DNA of 41,260 nucleotides, taken from GCA-2697345 sp049602715 (GTDB lineage: Bacteria > Pseudomonadota > Alphaproteobacteria > Rhodobacterales > Rhodobacteraceae). The notes under the pieces are model-generated. The model did no database searches. It was not told the DNA's origin and worked only from the letters and a program-made list of their open reading frames with translations. The stretch is from positions 1 through 41,260 of the forward strand of contig JBMYRX010000008.1 of NCBI GenBank assembly GCA_049602715.1, read 5' to 3'. A program made the position numbers and the translations under genes. This document shows, one piece after another, positions 16,705 through 25,505 of this stretch; position 1 is the stretch's first letter, and each line of letters starts with the position of its first letter.

Positions 16705-17307
16705 ATGGCTCGAGTAAAAGGTTCTAATTCAATAGTAACAGATCAACGTGTTCGGGAAGCGGCCTTAATGCTCTTTGCTAAATATGGCTATGCTGCAGTT
16801 TCTATGCGAAGGATTGCATCACAGGTAGGGCTTCAGGTTGGAGCACTATATCGATATACCCCGGACAAACAGTCCTTATTGTTCGACCTTCTGAAAGATC
16901 ATATGATCCGAGTAATAAGTACTTGGGAAGAAGAATGTGTAGAGTCAGAGCCAGGAAAAATGTTAAAAGAATTTACAAAGTTTCATATTAGGTTTCATAT
17001 TCGAAGGCCTGAGTCAGTGATAATATCATACAATGAATTGAGAAACTTGTCTTCGTTAAATTACAAAAAGATTAATATGATGCGGAGAAGCTATGAAGTC
17101 TCTTTAGAAAAAATTCTAATTCGAGGGAAAACCTTAGGATGTTTCGAGGTTGAGGATACCAAGTTAACAACTATGGCTTTAATAGCTATGCTAAACGGAG
17201 TTTTAAATTGGTATAAACCAGAAGGAAGGTTAAGCCTTAGTGACGTAGAAGAAATATACAGTGAGATGGCATTGAGATCAGTCTCGTCTACTAATCGTGT
17301 GAGCTGA
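16705..17307 (+). CDS. TetR-family transcriptional regulator
   Basis: This is a 200-residue TetR/AcrR-type regulator. The N-terminal helix-turn-helix covers about residues 12-58, with the family-typical pattern ALMLFAKYGYAAVSMRRIA followed by VGLQVGALYRYTPDKQSLL. The C-terminal ligand domain (about 75-195) resembles those of regulators that respond to acyl-CoA or small hydrophobic ligands, but the ligand cannot be read. Its stop is 14 bases from the convergent glyA stop. Targets are unknown; the divergent neighbour is a small lipoprotein gene and hom. Confidence 0.9.
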   Translation: MARVKGSNSIVTDQRVREAALMLFAKYGYAAVSMRRIASQVGLQVGALYRYTPDKQSLLFDLLKDHMIRVISTWEEECVESEPGKMLKEFTKFHIRFHIRRPESVIISYNELRNLSSLNYKKINMMRRSYEVSLEKILIRGKTLGCFEVEDTKLTTMALIAMLNGVLNWYKPEGRLSLSDVEEIYSEMALRSVSSTNRVS

Positions 17308-17321
17308 AACTTCATAACTTT

Positions 17322-18605
17322 TTAATAAATTGGAAATTTATTGCAAATTTTTAGTACTTCACTACGAACTCCTTCTTCAACCAACGCATTATTAATTTCC
17401 CCGTTTTGTGAGAGACCATCAATAACTTGGACAATCAGTTTGCCAATTATATTGAATTCATGAGTGGAAAATCCTCTGGTAGTTCCAGCAGGCGAACCAA
17501 GACGAATTCCACTGGTTACTGCAGGTTTTAATGGATCGAAAGGGATACTATTTTTATTACAGGTGATATTTGCTTTGCCTAGGGAAACTTCTGCTGCTTT
17601 ACCAGTAACATTTTTTGATCTCAAATCAACTAGTACAATATGGGTATCGGTTCCACCTGTTACTATATTCAGACCACCTTTTTGGAGTTCTTTAGCCAAA
17701 GCTTTTGCGTTTGCGATAACATTTCGTGTATAATCTTTGAATTCGGGTTTAAGTGCCTCTGAAAATGCTACAGCTTTTGCTGCAATCACATGCATAAGCG
17801 GTCCACCTTGTAAACCAGGGAAAATTCCAGAATTAAATTTTTTTGCGAGTAATGCGTCATTACAAAGGATTATACCACCTCTTGGACCGCGAAGAGTTTT
17901 ATGAGTAGTGGAAGTTACGACATGAGCATGCGGAAATGGGCTTGGGTGCTCTCCCGCTGCGACAAGACCCGAAAAGTGAGCCATATCAACCATTAAATAC
18001 GCTCCAACAGAGTCAGCAATTTCACGCATTTTTTCAAAGTCTATATGACGGGGTACAGCTGAACCACCAGCTATTATAAGCTTCGGTTTTTTATCAATTA
18101 CAAGCCTATTTAGCTCATCATAGTCAATTTGGAGTGTATCTGTGTCTACTCCATATTGATGAGCGTTAAACCATTTTCCTGATAAGTTTGGCTTTGCTCC
18201 ATGGGTAAGGTGGCCACCAGCATCAAGACTCATACCTATAATAGTATCATGAGGTTGAAGTAGCGCTAAAAATACAGCTTGATTAGCTTGAGAGCCAGAA
18301 TTTGGTTGGACATTAGCATATTCACAATTGAATAATTTACAGGCACGGGCTATGGCCAGGTTCTCGGCTATATCTACGTTTTCGCATCCACCATAATAAC
18401 GACTTCCTGGGTAACCCTCAGCATATTTGTTAGTCATTATCGAACCTTGCGCCTCCATGACTGCTCTCGAGGTTAGGTTTTCTGAAGCAATTAACTCTAT
18501 TTCTTCGTGTTGTCGTTGTAATTCTTTTTCTATAGACGCCTGTACTTCAGGATCACAGTGCTCGAGACTTCTGTTGAAAAAATTATTAATGTAAGTTTTA
18601 TTCAT
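17322..18605 (-). CDS. glyA: Serine hydroxymethyltransferase
   Basis: GlyA is a PLP enzyme that interconverts serine plus THF and glycine plus 5,10-methylene-THF. The 427-residue length is normal. Signatures include IELIASENLTSRAVMEAQGS, the YYGGCENVD segment, VDMAHFSGLVAAG, and the PLP-binding motif VTSTTHKTLRGPRGG with Lys236. It provides the one-carbon unit used by FolD in this window. The start ATG is followed by the family-typical FFNRSLEHCDPEVQ. It is divergent from the NAD kinase gene across a 176-base gap that holds an inverted repeat. Confidence 0.98.
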   Translation of the reverse strand: MNKTYINNFFNRSLEHCDPEVQASIEKELQRQHEEIELIASENLTSRAVMEAQGSIMTNKYAEGYPGSRYYGGCENVDIAENLAIARACKLFNCEYANVQPNSGSQANQAVFLALLQPHDTIIGMSLDAGGHLTHGAKPNLSGKWFNAHQYGVDTDTLQIDYDELNRLVIDKKPKLIIAGGSAVPRHIDFEKMREIADSVGAYLMVDMAHFSGLVAAGEHPSPFPHAHVVTSTTHKTLRGPRGGIILCNDALLAKKFNSGIFPGLQGGPLMHVIAAKAVAFSEALKPEFKDYTRNVIANAKALAKELQKGGLNIVTGGTDTHIVLVDLRSKNVTGKAAEVSLGKANITCNKNSIPFDPLKPAVTSGIRLGSPAGTTRGFSTHEFNIIGKLIVQVIDGLSQNGEINNALVEEGVRSEVLKICNKFPIY

Positions 18606-18678
18606 GACTTCCTTCGATCCAATAATTTATACCCATTATAAATAACCCGCTTTTAAAGGGCTTGCTAGAAAAGTAAAC

Positions 18679-18701
18679 ATTTAATGATTATTTCATTAAA
18701 T
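18679..18701. promoter_or_regulatory. Inverted repeat between glyA and nadK
   Basis: Perfect 9-base arms (ATTTAATGA, spacer TTATT, TCATTAAAT) lie in the divergent intergenic region, about 75 bases upstream of glyA and 80 upstream of nadK. Because both genes point away from it, it is not a terminator for either. It may be an operator or simply AT-rich symmetry. Confidence 0.35.
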
Positions 18702-18781
18702 TAAAACTCCTAACAAACAATAGGTTCTAAGGCTTGTAATTTTGTTCTGGGCACGCAATTATTAACTATGGAAAACCTATT

Positions 18782-19549
18782 ATGAAAAATACTTTAAAAC
18801 TTTCTTTTATGTCGTCTGACTCAGATGAGGCTAAAAACGCCATGCAAACTTTGACTGATGTGTATGGGCAGGTGGAACCGGACAAAAGTGATATTATTAT
18901 AACCTTAGGTGGTGATGGTTTTATGTTGGAGACATTGAACTTGACCCAACATTTAAATCGCCCCGTGTACGGAATGAATTGTGGAACAGTGGGTTTTTTA
19001 ATGAACGAATTTTCTGTTGATAGTTTATATACTCGATTGAAAAGGACCCAAGAAGAGTTAGTAAATCCGCTTAGAATGACAGCAGTTACTGAAAAAGGTA
19101 TTAAATACAATTCTTTGGCTATAAATGAGGTTTCTTTGCTAAGAGGTGGGCCGCAGGCTGCTAAGCTTAAAGTGTCAGTCGATGGCAAAGTTAGGATTAA
19201 GGAATTAGTATGTGATGGTGCTTTAGTATGTACCCCCGCAGGCTCTACAGCCTATAATTATTCTGCCCATGGACCGATTTTACCAATTGGTAGTGATGTT
19301 TTGGCATTAACAGCAATATCAGCGTTTCGTCCGAGACGATGGCGCGGGGCCCTTTTACCAAAGATTGCAAAAGTACGTTTAGATGTATTGGACAGTGAAA
19401 AGAGACCGGTCAGAGCATTTGCGGACAGTAGAGCAGCTGGAGCAGTAATATCCGTTGAAATTGAAACCGACTCCAAAGTAAAACATAGAATATTGTTCGA
19501 TCCTGGCCATGGACTGGACGAAAGACTAATTAGTGAACAGTTCGTTTAA
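18782..19549 (+). CDS. nadK: NAD kinase
   Basis: NadK phosphorylates NAD to NADP. The 255-residue protein shows the GGDGFML motif at 43-49, GMNCGTVGFLMNEF, the NEVSLLRGGPQAAKL segment, and TPAGSTAYNYSAHGPILP. The RPRRWRGALLP segment near residue 180 is typical of alphaproteobacterial NadK. The length matches the short form of these bacteria. No strong ribosome binding site precedes the ATG. It is convergent with the cupin gene: the two stop codons are separated by two bases. Confidence 0.95.
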   Translation: MKNTLKLSFMSSDSDEAKNAMQTLTDVYGQVEPDKSDIIITLGGDGFMLETLNLTQHLNRPVYGMNCGTVGFLMNEFSVDSLYTRLKRTQEELVNPLRMTAVTEKGIKYNSLAINEVSLLRGGPQAAKLKVSVDGKVRIKELVCDGALVCTPAGSTAYNYSAHGPILPIGSDVLALTAISAFRPRRWRGALLPKIAKVRLDVLDSEKRPVRAFADSRAAGAVISVEIETDSKVKHRILFDPGHGLDERLISEQFV

Positions 19550-19551
19550 CA

Positions 19552-20652
19552 TTACGTATTAAACTTTCTTATTATTTCTGTTTTAAATTCGCCTGGTAAA
19601 GATACTTCTAATAGTTCAAGATTGTCACTAATATTTGAATATCTTGTACCCATTTTGGGGGGAATTACGAATGCATCTCCTGATTTGAGATGAAAAATAT
19701 TATCGGTATCATTTTCTATAATCATACTTCCTTCTAACACAAAATTAAATAGAATATCGGCGTTGTGGCTGACCCAATCTGTTTTTTTTGTAATAGCTCT
19801 AATTACATGAACCCCTGCAACATTTTTTGTATTTTTTGAAATTAAAGTATCTCGGCTTTTTAAACCTTTCACTCTGAAGTTATCCCATATAGCTTCAGAC
19901 TTTCTATGATGAACAAATTTCTGATCTTGAAATAATCGGTCAGGGTTAAATTTCTTATTAGGAAGAACCATATCGTGATCGATTGTTGTTACATGTTCAG
20001 CTGGTACACCTATTTCGATAACTTCGATATTATCTGATGCATATAACACTTTATGTCTAATTTTAGGGGGTTGAATTACACAATTTCCTTCATGGAGTCT
20101 AAAAGCGGGTCCCTGGTCTTCATAAACTAAGTCAACCCAACCCTTATAGCAGTAAATTAACTGAAACCCGACTGTATGATAATGAACCATGTCTGGAACT
20201 GGGCCACCATCTGGAATACGTATATGACTAGCAATAATGGACCCTCCAAGTCGGTCAGGGATCAAATCTCTATAATGCATCCCAGCTCTACCAATTATCC
20301 ACGGTGCTTCATCTTTTAGACGTTTTACCAAGAAAGAGTGATTAGTTTGTGGTATTTCGAGAGGTGGATCTAGATCGAGTACTTCTATTTTTGTTCCATT
20401 TGGAGCCACCAAGTTGGATTTTCCATCGGCGAAGCACTCTTTATTATCAGTAAAGATGTTTATTTTTCCAGGGGGGTATTCGGATCCACGTTCTAATCTT
20501 ATTCTAAGACCATGACCAGAAAATACTGCAACAGCAGGATCATCTGCCGGAAAAATAGATTCTAACTGCATCTCAAGAACGTTAGAAAAGAATGGCAAAT
20601 CACTTCTTAAGTCAGGTGTTGAAATTACAATTTCTGCTTTGACATTTTTCAT
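19552..20652 (-). CDS. VOC-like plus double-cupin protein of unknown function
   Basis: This protein of about 366 residues seems to combine three small beta-barrel modules. Residues 1-60 look like half of a glyoxalase/VOC fold (VISTPDLRSDLPFFSNVL, then a GHGLRIRLER strand). The first cupin spans about 135-220 and keeps probable metal ligands His156, His158, Gln163 (in place of the usual Glu) and His199. A second cupin at about 280-355 keeps His295 but has no His in its second motif (PPKMGTRYSN), so it is probably structural or divergent. I chose the ATG at 20652 because the N-terminal strand starts directly after it; another in-frame ATG lies at 20685. Double cupins act as dioxygenases, isomerases or ureidoglycine aminohydrolases, but none can be assigned. 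Confidence 0.72.
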   Translation of the reverse strand: MKNVKAEIVISTPDLRSDLPFFSNVLEMQLESIFPADDPAVAVFSGHGLRIRLERGSEYPPGKINIFTDNKECFADGKSNLVAPNGTKIEVLDLDPPLEIPQTNHSFLVKRLKDEAPWIIGRAGMHYRDLIPDRLGGSIIASHIRIPDGGPVPDMVHYHTVGFQLIYCYKGWVDLVYEDQGPAFRLHEGNCVIQPPKIRHKVLYASDNIEVIEIGVPAEHVTTIDHDMVLPNKKFNPDRLFQDQKFVHHRKSEAIWDNFRVKGLKSRDTLISKNTKNVAGVHVIRAITKKTDWVSHNADILFNFVLEGSMIIENDTDNIFHLKSGDAFVIPPKMGTRYSNISDNLELLEVSLPGEFKTEIIRKFNT

Positions 20653-20782
20653 GCATTCAACTTTCAAAAGAGATAGCTTTACCATTAATGTTATGCCACA
20701 CTTGACCTGGAATCAATAAATAGAATAAACAGAGTACAAATAAATTTAGTTTAATATTAAACTATACTAGAGGTTAGTAAGA

Positions 20783-23062
20783 TTGTCCGATAAAAAAAGT
20801 AAAAGCTATACGCAAGCGGCTTTAGATTATCACCGTTACCCTAAGCCAGGTAAATTGGAGATTAGGGCTACTAAGCCGTTAGCCAATGGTAGAGATCTTT
20901 CGCGGGCTTATACGCCTGGAGTGGCTGAGGCTTCATTAGCGGTTCATGCGAAACCTGAGTTAGTTAGTGAATATACTTCTCGCGGTAATCTTGTCGCTGT
21001 TGTAACCAACGGTAGTGCTGTTCTCGGACTCGGAGATATTGGAGGTTTAGCAGCTAAGCCGGTCATGGAAGGAAAGGCTGTATTATTTAAAAAATTTGCA
21101 AATATCGATTGTTTTGATATCGAATTAAATGAATCAGACCCTCAAAAGTTAGCAGAGATAATATGCTCAATGGAGCCAACATTTGGCGCAATAAATTTAG
21201 AAGATATCAAAGCTCCAGATTGTTTTATAATCGAAAAAATCTGTAAAGAAAGAATGAATATTCCAGTATTCCATGATGATCAACACGGTACAGCGATAGT
21301 AGTTGGTGCTGCTTTAAAAAACGCCTTATTGGTCAATCAGAAAAAAATTGAGGAAATAAAGGTTGTTTCTACTGGAGGAGGAGCTGCAGGTATCGCGTGT
21401 CTAAATATGTTAGTAAAACTTGGAGTAAGACAAGAGAATATATGGTTGTGTGATCTGAGTGGAGTAGTTTTCAAGGGAAGGCAAGAACAACAAGATTCCG
21501 AAAAAGACAGATTTGCACAAGATACGAATGCTCGTGTTTTGGACGATATAATTGAAGGCGCTGATTTGTTCCTTGGTCTCTCGGGGAAAGGCGTTCTAAC
21601 ATCTAAAATGGTAAAAAAAATGGCCTCCTCACCAATAATATTTGCATTGGCTAACCCAGAACCAGAAATTTTACCAAAAGATGTATTGGCGGTTTGTCCG
21701 AATGCGATAATAGCGACAGGTAGGTCAGATTACCCTAACCAAGTTAATAACGTATTATGTTTTCCATTTATTTTTAGAGGTGCTTTAGATGTCGGTGCAT
21801 CAGAAATAAACGATGATATGAAGCTAGCTTGTGTAGATGGTATAGCAGAGCTGGCTCGGGCTACTAGTTCTGCAGAAGCAGCAGAAGCATATCGAGGCGA
21901 AATAATGTCGTTTGGACCTGAATATTTAATTCCTAAACCTTTTGACCCCAGGTTAATGGGTGTTGTTGCCTCCGCTGTTGCCAAGTCTGCAATGGATAGT
22001 GGAGTGGCAACAAGGCCTTTAAAAGATTTTGATGCTTATCAAGAAAGCTTAGATAATTCAGTGTCTAAATCAGCTCTGGTTATGCGACCTGTTTTTGACG
22101 CGGCTGCAATACAGTCTAGAAGAGTAGTATTTGCGGAAGGGGAAAGTGAACGAGTTTTGCGAGCTGCTTCAGCGGTATTGGAAGAAACGACTGATAAACC
22201 AATTCTCATAGGAAGAAAGGAGGCAATAATACGCCGAATATCGAAGGCAGGTTTATCGATCGAGCCAGGTAAAGATTTTGAACTCGTGGATCCTCAAAAT
22301 GATTCCCGCTATCGTGATTACTGGACTACGTACTTATCAATAATGCAGAGAAAAGGAGTTACACCCGAATTGGCTCGGCGTATTATGAGAACTAATACTA
22401 CAGCTATTGCATCAGTGATGGTTCATCGTGGTGAGGCTGATAGCTTGATATGTGGTACATTTGGTCAATATCGATGGCATTTAAATTTTATAGAAGACGT
22501 TCTTGGAGAAGGAGAATTAAGTCCAATTGCAGCATTGTCGTTAATGATTTTAGAGGATGGGCCACTTTTTATAGCAGATACAAATGTACATTCAGAACCG
22601 AACCCTTCTGAGATAGCGAAAACAGTAATCGCTTCCGCTAGACATGTTAGACGTTTTGGTATCGAGCCAAAAATTGCTTTATGTTCACATTCTCAATTTG
22701 GAAACCTAGATTGTGATACTGGGCGAAGAATGCGGAATGCATTGGAACTTTTAGATAGTGAACGACGTGACTTTATTTATGAAGGAGAGATGCATACAGA
22801 TTCGGCCTTAGATGAAACCTTAAGGCAGAGAATTTTTCCAGAATCTCGTTTTTCGGGAGAAGCTAATGTATTAATCTTTGCGAATACTGATGCCGCGTCA
22901 GCAGTTCGAAATATATTAAAAATAAAAGCAGATGGAGTGGAGGTTGGTCCAATTTTAATGGGAATGGGAAATAGAGCACATATTGTCAACCCGTCTATTA
23001 CTGCGAGGGGTTTATTAAATATTTCGGCATTAGCGGGAACACCTGTATCACAATACGGCTGA
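20783..23062 (+). CDS. maeB: NADP-type malic enzyme with phosphotransacetylase domain (MaeB)
   Basis: MaeB converts malate to pyruvate and CO2 with reduction of NADP, giving NADPH and pyruvate. The 759-residue protein has the malic N-terminal domain (about 15-160, with YTPGVAEASLAV and GDIGGLAAKPVMEGKAVLF). The NAD(P)-binding domain (about 165-400) follows, with FHDDQHGTAIVVGAALKNAL and the STGGGAAGIACLNML motif. A C-terminal phosphotransacetylase-like domain runs from about 430 to the end (FAEGESERVLRAA, MVHRGEADSLICG); it is usually non-catalytic and regulatory, binding acetyl-CoA. The start is TTG at 20783 with a GAGG site nine bases upstream. It is followed 88 bases later by prpE. Confidence 0.96.
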   Translation: MSDKKSKSYTQAALDYHRYPKPGKLEIRATKPLANGRDLSRAYTPGVAEASLAVHAKPELVSEYTSRGNLVAVVTNGSAVLGLGDIGGLAAKPVMEGKAVLFKKFANIDCFDIELNESDPQKLAEIICSMEPTFGAINLEDIKAPDCFIIEKICKERMNIPVFHDDQHGTAIVVGAALKNALLVNQKKIEEIKVVSTGGGAAGIACLNMLVKLGVRQENIWLCDLSGVVFKGRQEQQDSEKDRFAQDTNARVLDDIIEGADLFLGLSGKGVLTSKMVKKMASSPIIFALANPEPEILPKDVLAVCPNAIIATGRSDYPNQVNNVLCFPFIFRGALDVGASEINDDMKLACVDGIAELARATSSAEAAEAYRGEIMSFGPEYLIPKPFDPRLMGVVASAVAKSAMDSGVATRPLKDFDAYQESLDNSVSKSALVMRPVFDAAAIQSRRVVFAEGESERVLRAASAVLEETTDKPILIGRKEAIIRRISKAGLSIEPGKDFELVDPQNDSRYRDYWTTYLSIMQRKGVTPELARRIMRTNTTAIASVMVHRGEADSLICGTFGQYRWHLNFIEDVLGEGELSPIAALSLMILEDGPLFIADTNVHSEPNPSEIAKTVIASARHVRRFGIEPKIALCSHSQFGNLDCDTGRRMRNALELLDSERRDFIYEGEMHTDSALDETLRQRIFPESRFSGEANVLIFANTDAASAVRNILKIKADGVEVGPILMGMGNRAHIVNPSITARGLLNISALAGTPVSQYG

Positions 23063-23150
23063 ATTAGGTACACCGATTTATTGTGAGGTGTTTACAAGAT
23101 AATATGATCCCACTAAAATATTCTTCAGTAGAAAAAAGGAATGGGAATAG

Positions 23151-25046
23151 TTGAAGTACGAAGAAATTTATTCTGCGTGGAAATCAAACCCTGAAGGCTT
23201 TTGGTTGAAGGCCGCCGAGGGAATTGATTGGTATAAAACACCCTCCCGTGCTTTCTTTTCGGAGAGCTCGTCTGAATATGGATGGTTTAAAGACGCTAGC
23301 GTAAATTGCTGTTGGAATGCGGTAGATCGACATGTTGAAAATGGGAATGGTGATCGAATAGCGATAATATATGATAGTCCAGTTTCTGAGACTAAAAGAA
23401 GTATTAGCTATTTAGAGTTGCAGCAAAACGTCTCCCTCTTGGCGGGCGGTTTGAGGGCTAAAGGTATTGGTAAGGGTGACAGGGTAATAATCTATATGCC
23501 TATGGTTCCAGAAGCCATAGAAGCAATGCTCGCCTGCGCACGTTTAGGTGCTATTCATTCAGTTGTTTTTGGTGGTTTTGCCGCAAACGAGCTCGCAACA
23601 AGAATAAATGATTGTTGCCCAAAAGCAATAATAGCAGGAAGCTGTGGTATCGAGGGTTCAAAAATAATTGACTATAAGCCTCTGCTTGATGGAGCTATAG
23701 AAATTTCTGAACACAAACCCTCTTTTTGTGTAATACATCAAAGAGATATTCTTAATTCAACCCTAATTCCTAATAGAGATATAGAGTGGAAAGATTTAAA
23801 GGCTTTGAGCGATGGAGTAGGTTGCGTACCAGTAAATGGTGATCACCCACTTTACATATTGTATACTTCCGGTACGACCGGAGAACCGAAGGGCGTTGTC
23901 AGGCCAACAGCAGGGCACATGGTTTCTTTACATTGGTCTATGTCTAATATTTTCAATGTTAGTCCAGGCGATGTTTATTGGGCGGCCTCCGACGTAGGTT
24001 GGGTTGTCGGTCATAGCTATATTGTCTACGCACCTCTTCTCAACGGTAATACCACCGTTCTGTTTGAGGGAAAGCCTGTGGGAACTCCAGATGCTGGTAC
24101 TTTCTGGCGAATTCTAGAAGATTATAAGGTGAAAATTTTCTTCACAGCGCCAACAGCATTTAGAGCAATAAAAAGGGAGGATCCGAAAGGAGAGCTTTTA
24201 AAGAAATATAACCCAAAAACCTTAGAAGCACTATTCTTGGCCGGAGAAAGAGCAGATCCAGATACAGTAGATTGGGCTACTAACATGCTTAAAGTTCCTG
24301 TTATCGACCATTGGTGGCAGACAGAAACTGGTTGGCCGATCGCAGCAAACCCATTAGGTGTTGAACAGTTACCTATAAAAGTTGGGTCACCATCAGTGGC
24401 AATGCCTGGCTGGGATATAAAGGTACTTGATAAAGAAGGTTTTGAACTTAAGCGTGGTAACTTAGGTGCTATTGTAATAAAATTGCCATTGCCACCTGGC
24501 TCAGCAACCACTCTTTGGAATGCAGATAAGCGGTATTATAAGAGCTATTTAGAGACCTTTCCCGGATATTACGAAACCGGAGACTCGGGTTATATCGATA
24601 ATGATGGTTACGTTTATATAATGGCTCGTACGGATGATGTGATTAATGTCGCCGGCCATAGGCTATCTACAGGGGCTATTGAAGAGGTTTTAGCTGGGCA
24701 TAAAGATATTGGCGAATGTGCCGTGATTGGAGTGTCAGATAGGCTAAAAGGTCAACTTCCTCTAGGTTTTTTATGTTTAAATAAGGGATGTAATAGAGAA
24801 GATCATGAGATTATAAGTGAGGTTATTAAAAGTGTAAGAGATACTATTGGGCCAGTAGCTTCTTTTAAGTTAGCTTGCATTGTTGACCGATTGCCGAAGA
24901 CACGATCAGGAAAAATTCTCCGTTCTACTATGGTTGCACTCGCAGATGGCAAAAAGTATAAAATGCCCGCGACTATTGATGACCCAACCATATTAGAGGA
25001 AATTTCGGTAGCTTTGAAAAAATGTGGTTTTCCAAATGATAATTAG
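23151..25046 (+). CDS. prpE: Propionyl-CoA synthetase PrpE
   Basis: PrpE activates propionate with ATP and CoA to propionyl-CoA. The 631-residue length suits PrpE rather than the slightly longer acetyl-CoA synthetase. The early CCWNAVDRHVENGNGDRIAI region, with IIYDSPV following, is characteristic. ATP-binding motifs YILYTSGTTGEPKGVV and WWQTETGWPIAANP are present, as are ETGDSGYID, RTDDVINVAGHRLST and the C-terminal acylation-site region LPKTRSGKILR, whose Lys is often acetylated or propionylated. The start is TTG at 23151; the ATG at 23141 is out of frame. Its closeness to maeB suggests joint use of C3 and C4 acids. No methylcitrate or methylmalonyl genes are in the window. Confidence 0.93.
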   Translation: MKYEEIYSAWKSNPEGFWLKAAEGIDWYKTPSRAFFSESSSEYGWFKDASVNCCWNAVDRHVENGNGDRIAIIYDSPVSETKRSISYLELQQNVSLLAGGLRAKGIGKGDRVIIYMPMVPEAIEAMLACARLGAIHSVVFGGFAANELATRINDCCPKAIIAGSCGIEGSKIIDYKPLLDGAIEISEHKPSFCVIHQRDILNSTLIPNRDIEWKDLKALSDGVGCVPVNGDHPLYILYTSGTTGEPKGVVRPTAGHMVSLHWSMSNIFNVSPGDVYWAASDVGWVVGHSYIVYAPLLNGNTTVLFEGKPVGTPDAGTFWRILEDYKVKIFFTAPTAFRAIKREDPKGELLKKYNPKTLEALFLAGERADPDTVDWATNMLKVPVIDHWWQTETGWPIAANPLGVEQLPIKVGSPSVAMPGWDIKVLDKEGFELKRGNLGAIVIKLPLPPGSATTLWNADKRYYKSYLETFPGYYETGDSGYIDNDGYVYIMARTDDVINVAGHRLSTGAIEEVLAGHKDIGECAVIGVSDRLKGQLPLGFLCLNKGCNREDHEIISEVIKSVRDTIGPVASFKLACIVDRLPKTRSGKILRSTMVALADGKKYKMPATIDDPTILEEISVALKKCGFPNDN

Positions 25047-25103
25047 TTCTAGTTCTGAGTGTATGTTTTTGGAAAGTGATTAGTTCTTAAGAGGAATTTA
25101 TCT

Positions 25104-25505
25104 ATGGTAAATGAAAAAGAGCTAATTGATATAGCTTCAGAGGTTCGAAAAAACGCATATGCACCGTATTCAAATTTTTATGTAGGCGCCGCGCTTAGAA
25201 CTTTACAAGGGACCATCCACTCGGGATGTAATGTAGAAAATATTGCTTATCCAGAAGGTACATGTGCTGAAGCTGGAGCTATAGCTTCAATGGTTGCAGC
25301 GGGCGAAACACAAATCAAAGAACTAGTCGTAATAGCAGATAGTAAACGACCAGTTGTTCCATGTGGGGGTTGTAGGCAGAAGATAGCAGAATTTGCACAT
25401 AAGGGTGTAAAAATTATTCTTGCAACTACTTCTGGAAAAATTAAACGAACCTCGCTAGCTGAGTTATTACCGGGAGCTTTTGATGAGAGCTTTATTAAAG
25501 ATTAA
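25104..25505 (+). CDS. cdd: Cytidine deaminase
   Basis: Cdd deaminates cytidine and deoxycytidine to uridine and deoxyuridine. The 133-residue protein is the short homotetrameric type with three cysteine zinc ligands: Cys54 and catalytic Glu56 in TCAEAGAI, then Cys87 and Cys90 in PCGGCRQ. The nucleoside-binding segment GCNVENIAYPEGTCAE is intact. A GAGG site precedes the ATG. The stop overlaps the deoA start (TAATG), opening a cdd-deoA-deoB-upp salvage operon. Confidence 0.96.
   Translation: MVNEKELIDIASEVRKNAYAPYSNFYVGAALRTLQGTIHSGCNVENIAYPEGTCAEAGAIASMVAAGETQIKELVVIADSKRPVVPCGGCRQKIAEFAHKGVKIILATTSGKIKRTSLAELLPGAFDESFIKD

Noticed and set aside
19544..19564. GTTTAA-n9-TTAAAC inverted repeat at the convergent nadK and cupin stops
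   Set aside because: The stem has almost no GC and no clear T-run. Its symmetry partly comes from the two stop codons, so it is not called a terminator.
23141..23151. ATG at 23141 as the prpE start
   Set aside because: It is out of frame with PrpE. The TTG at 23151 is the in-frame start that gives the normal PrpE N-terminus.
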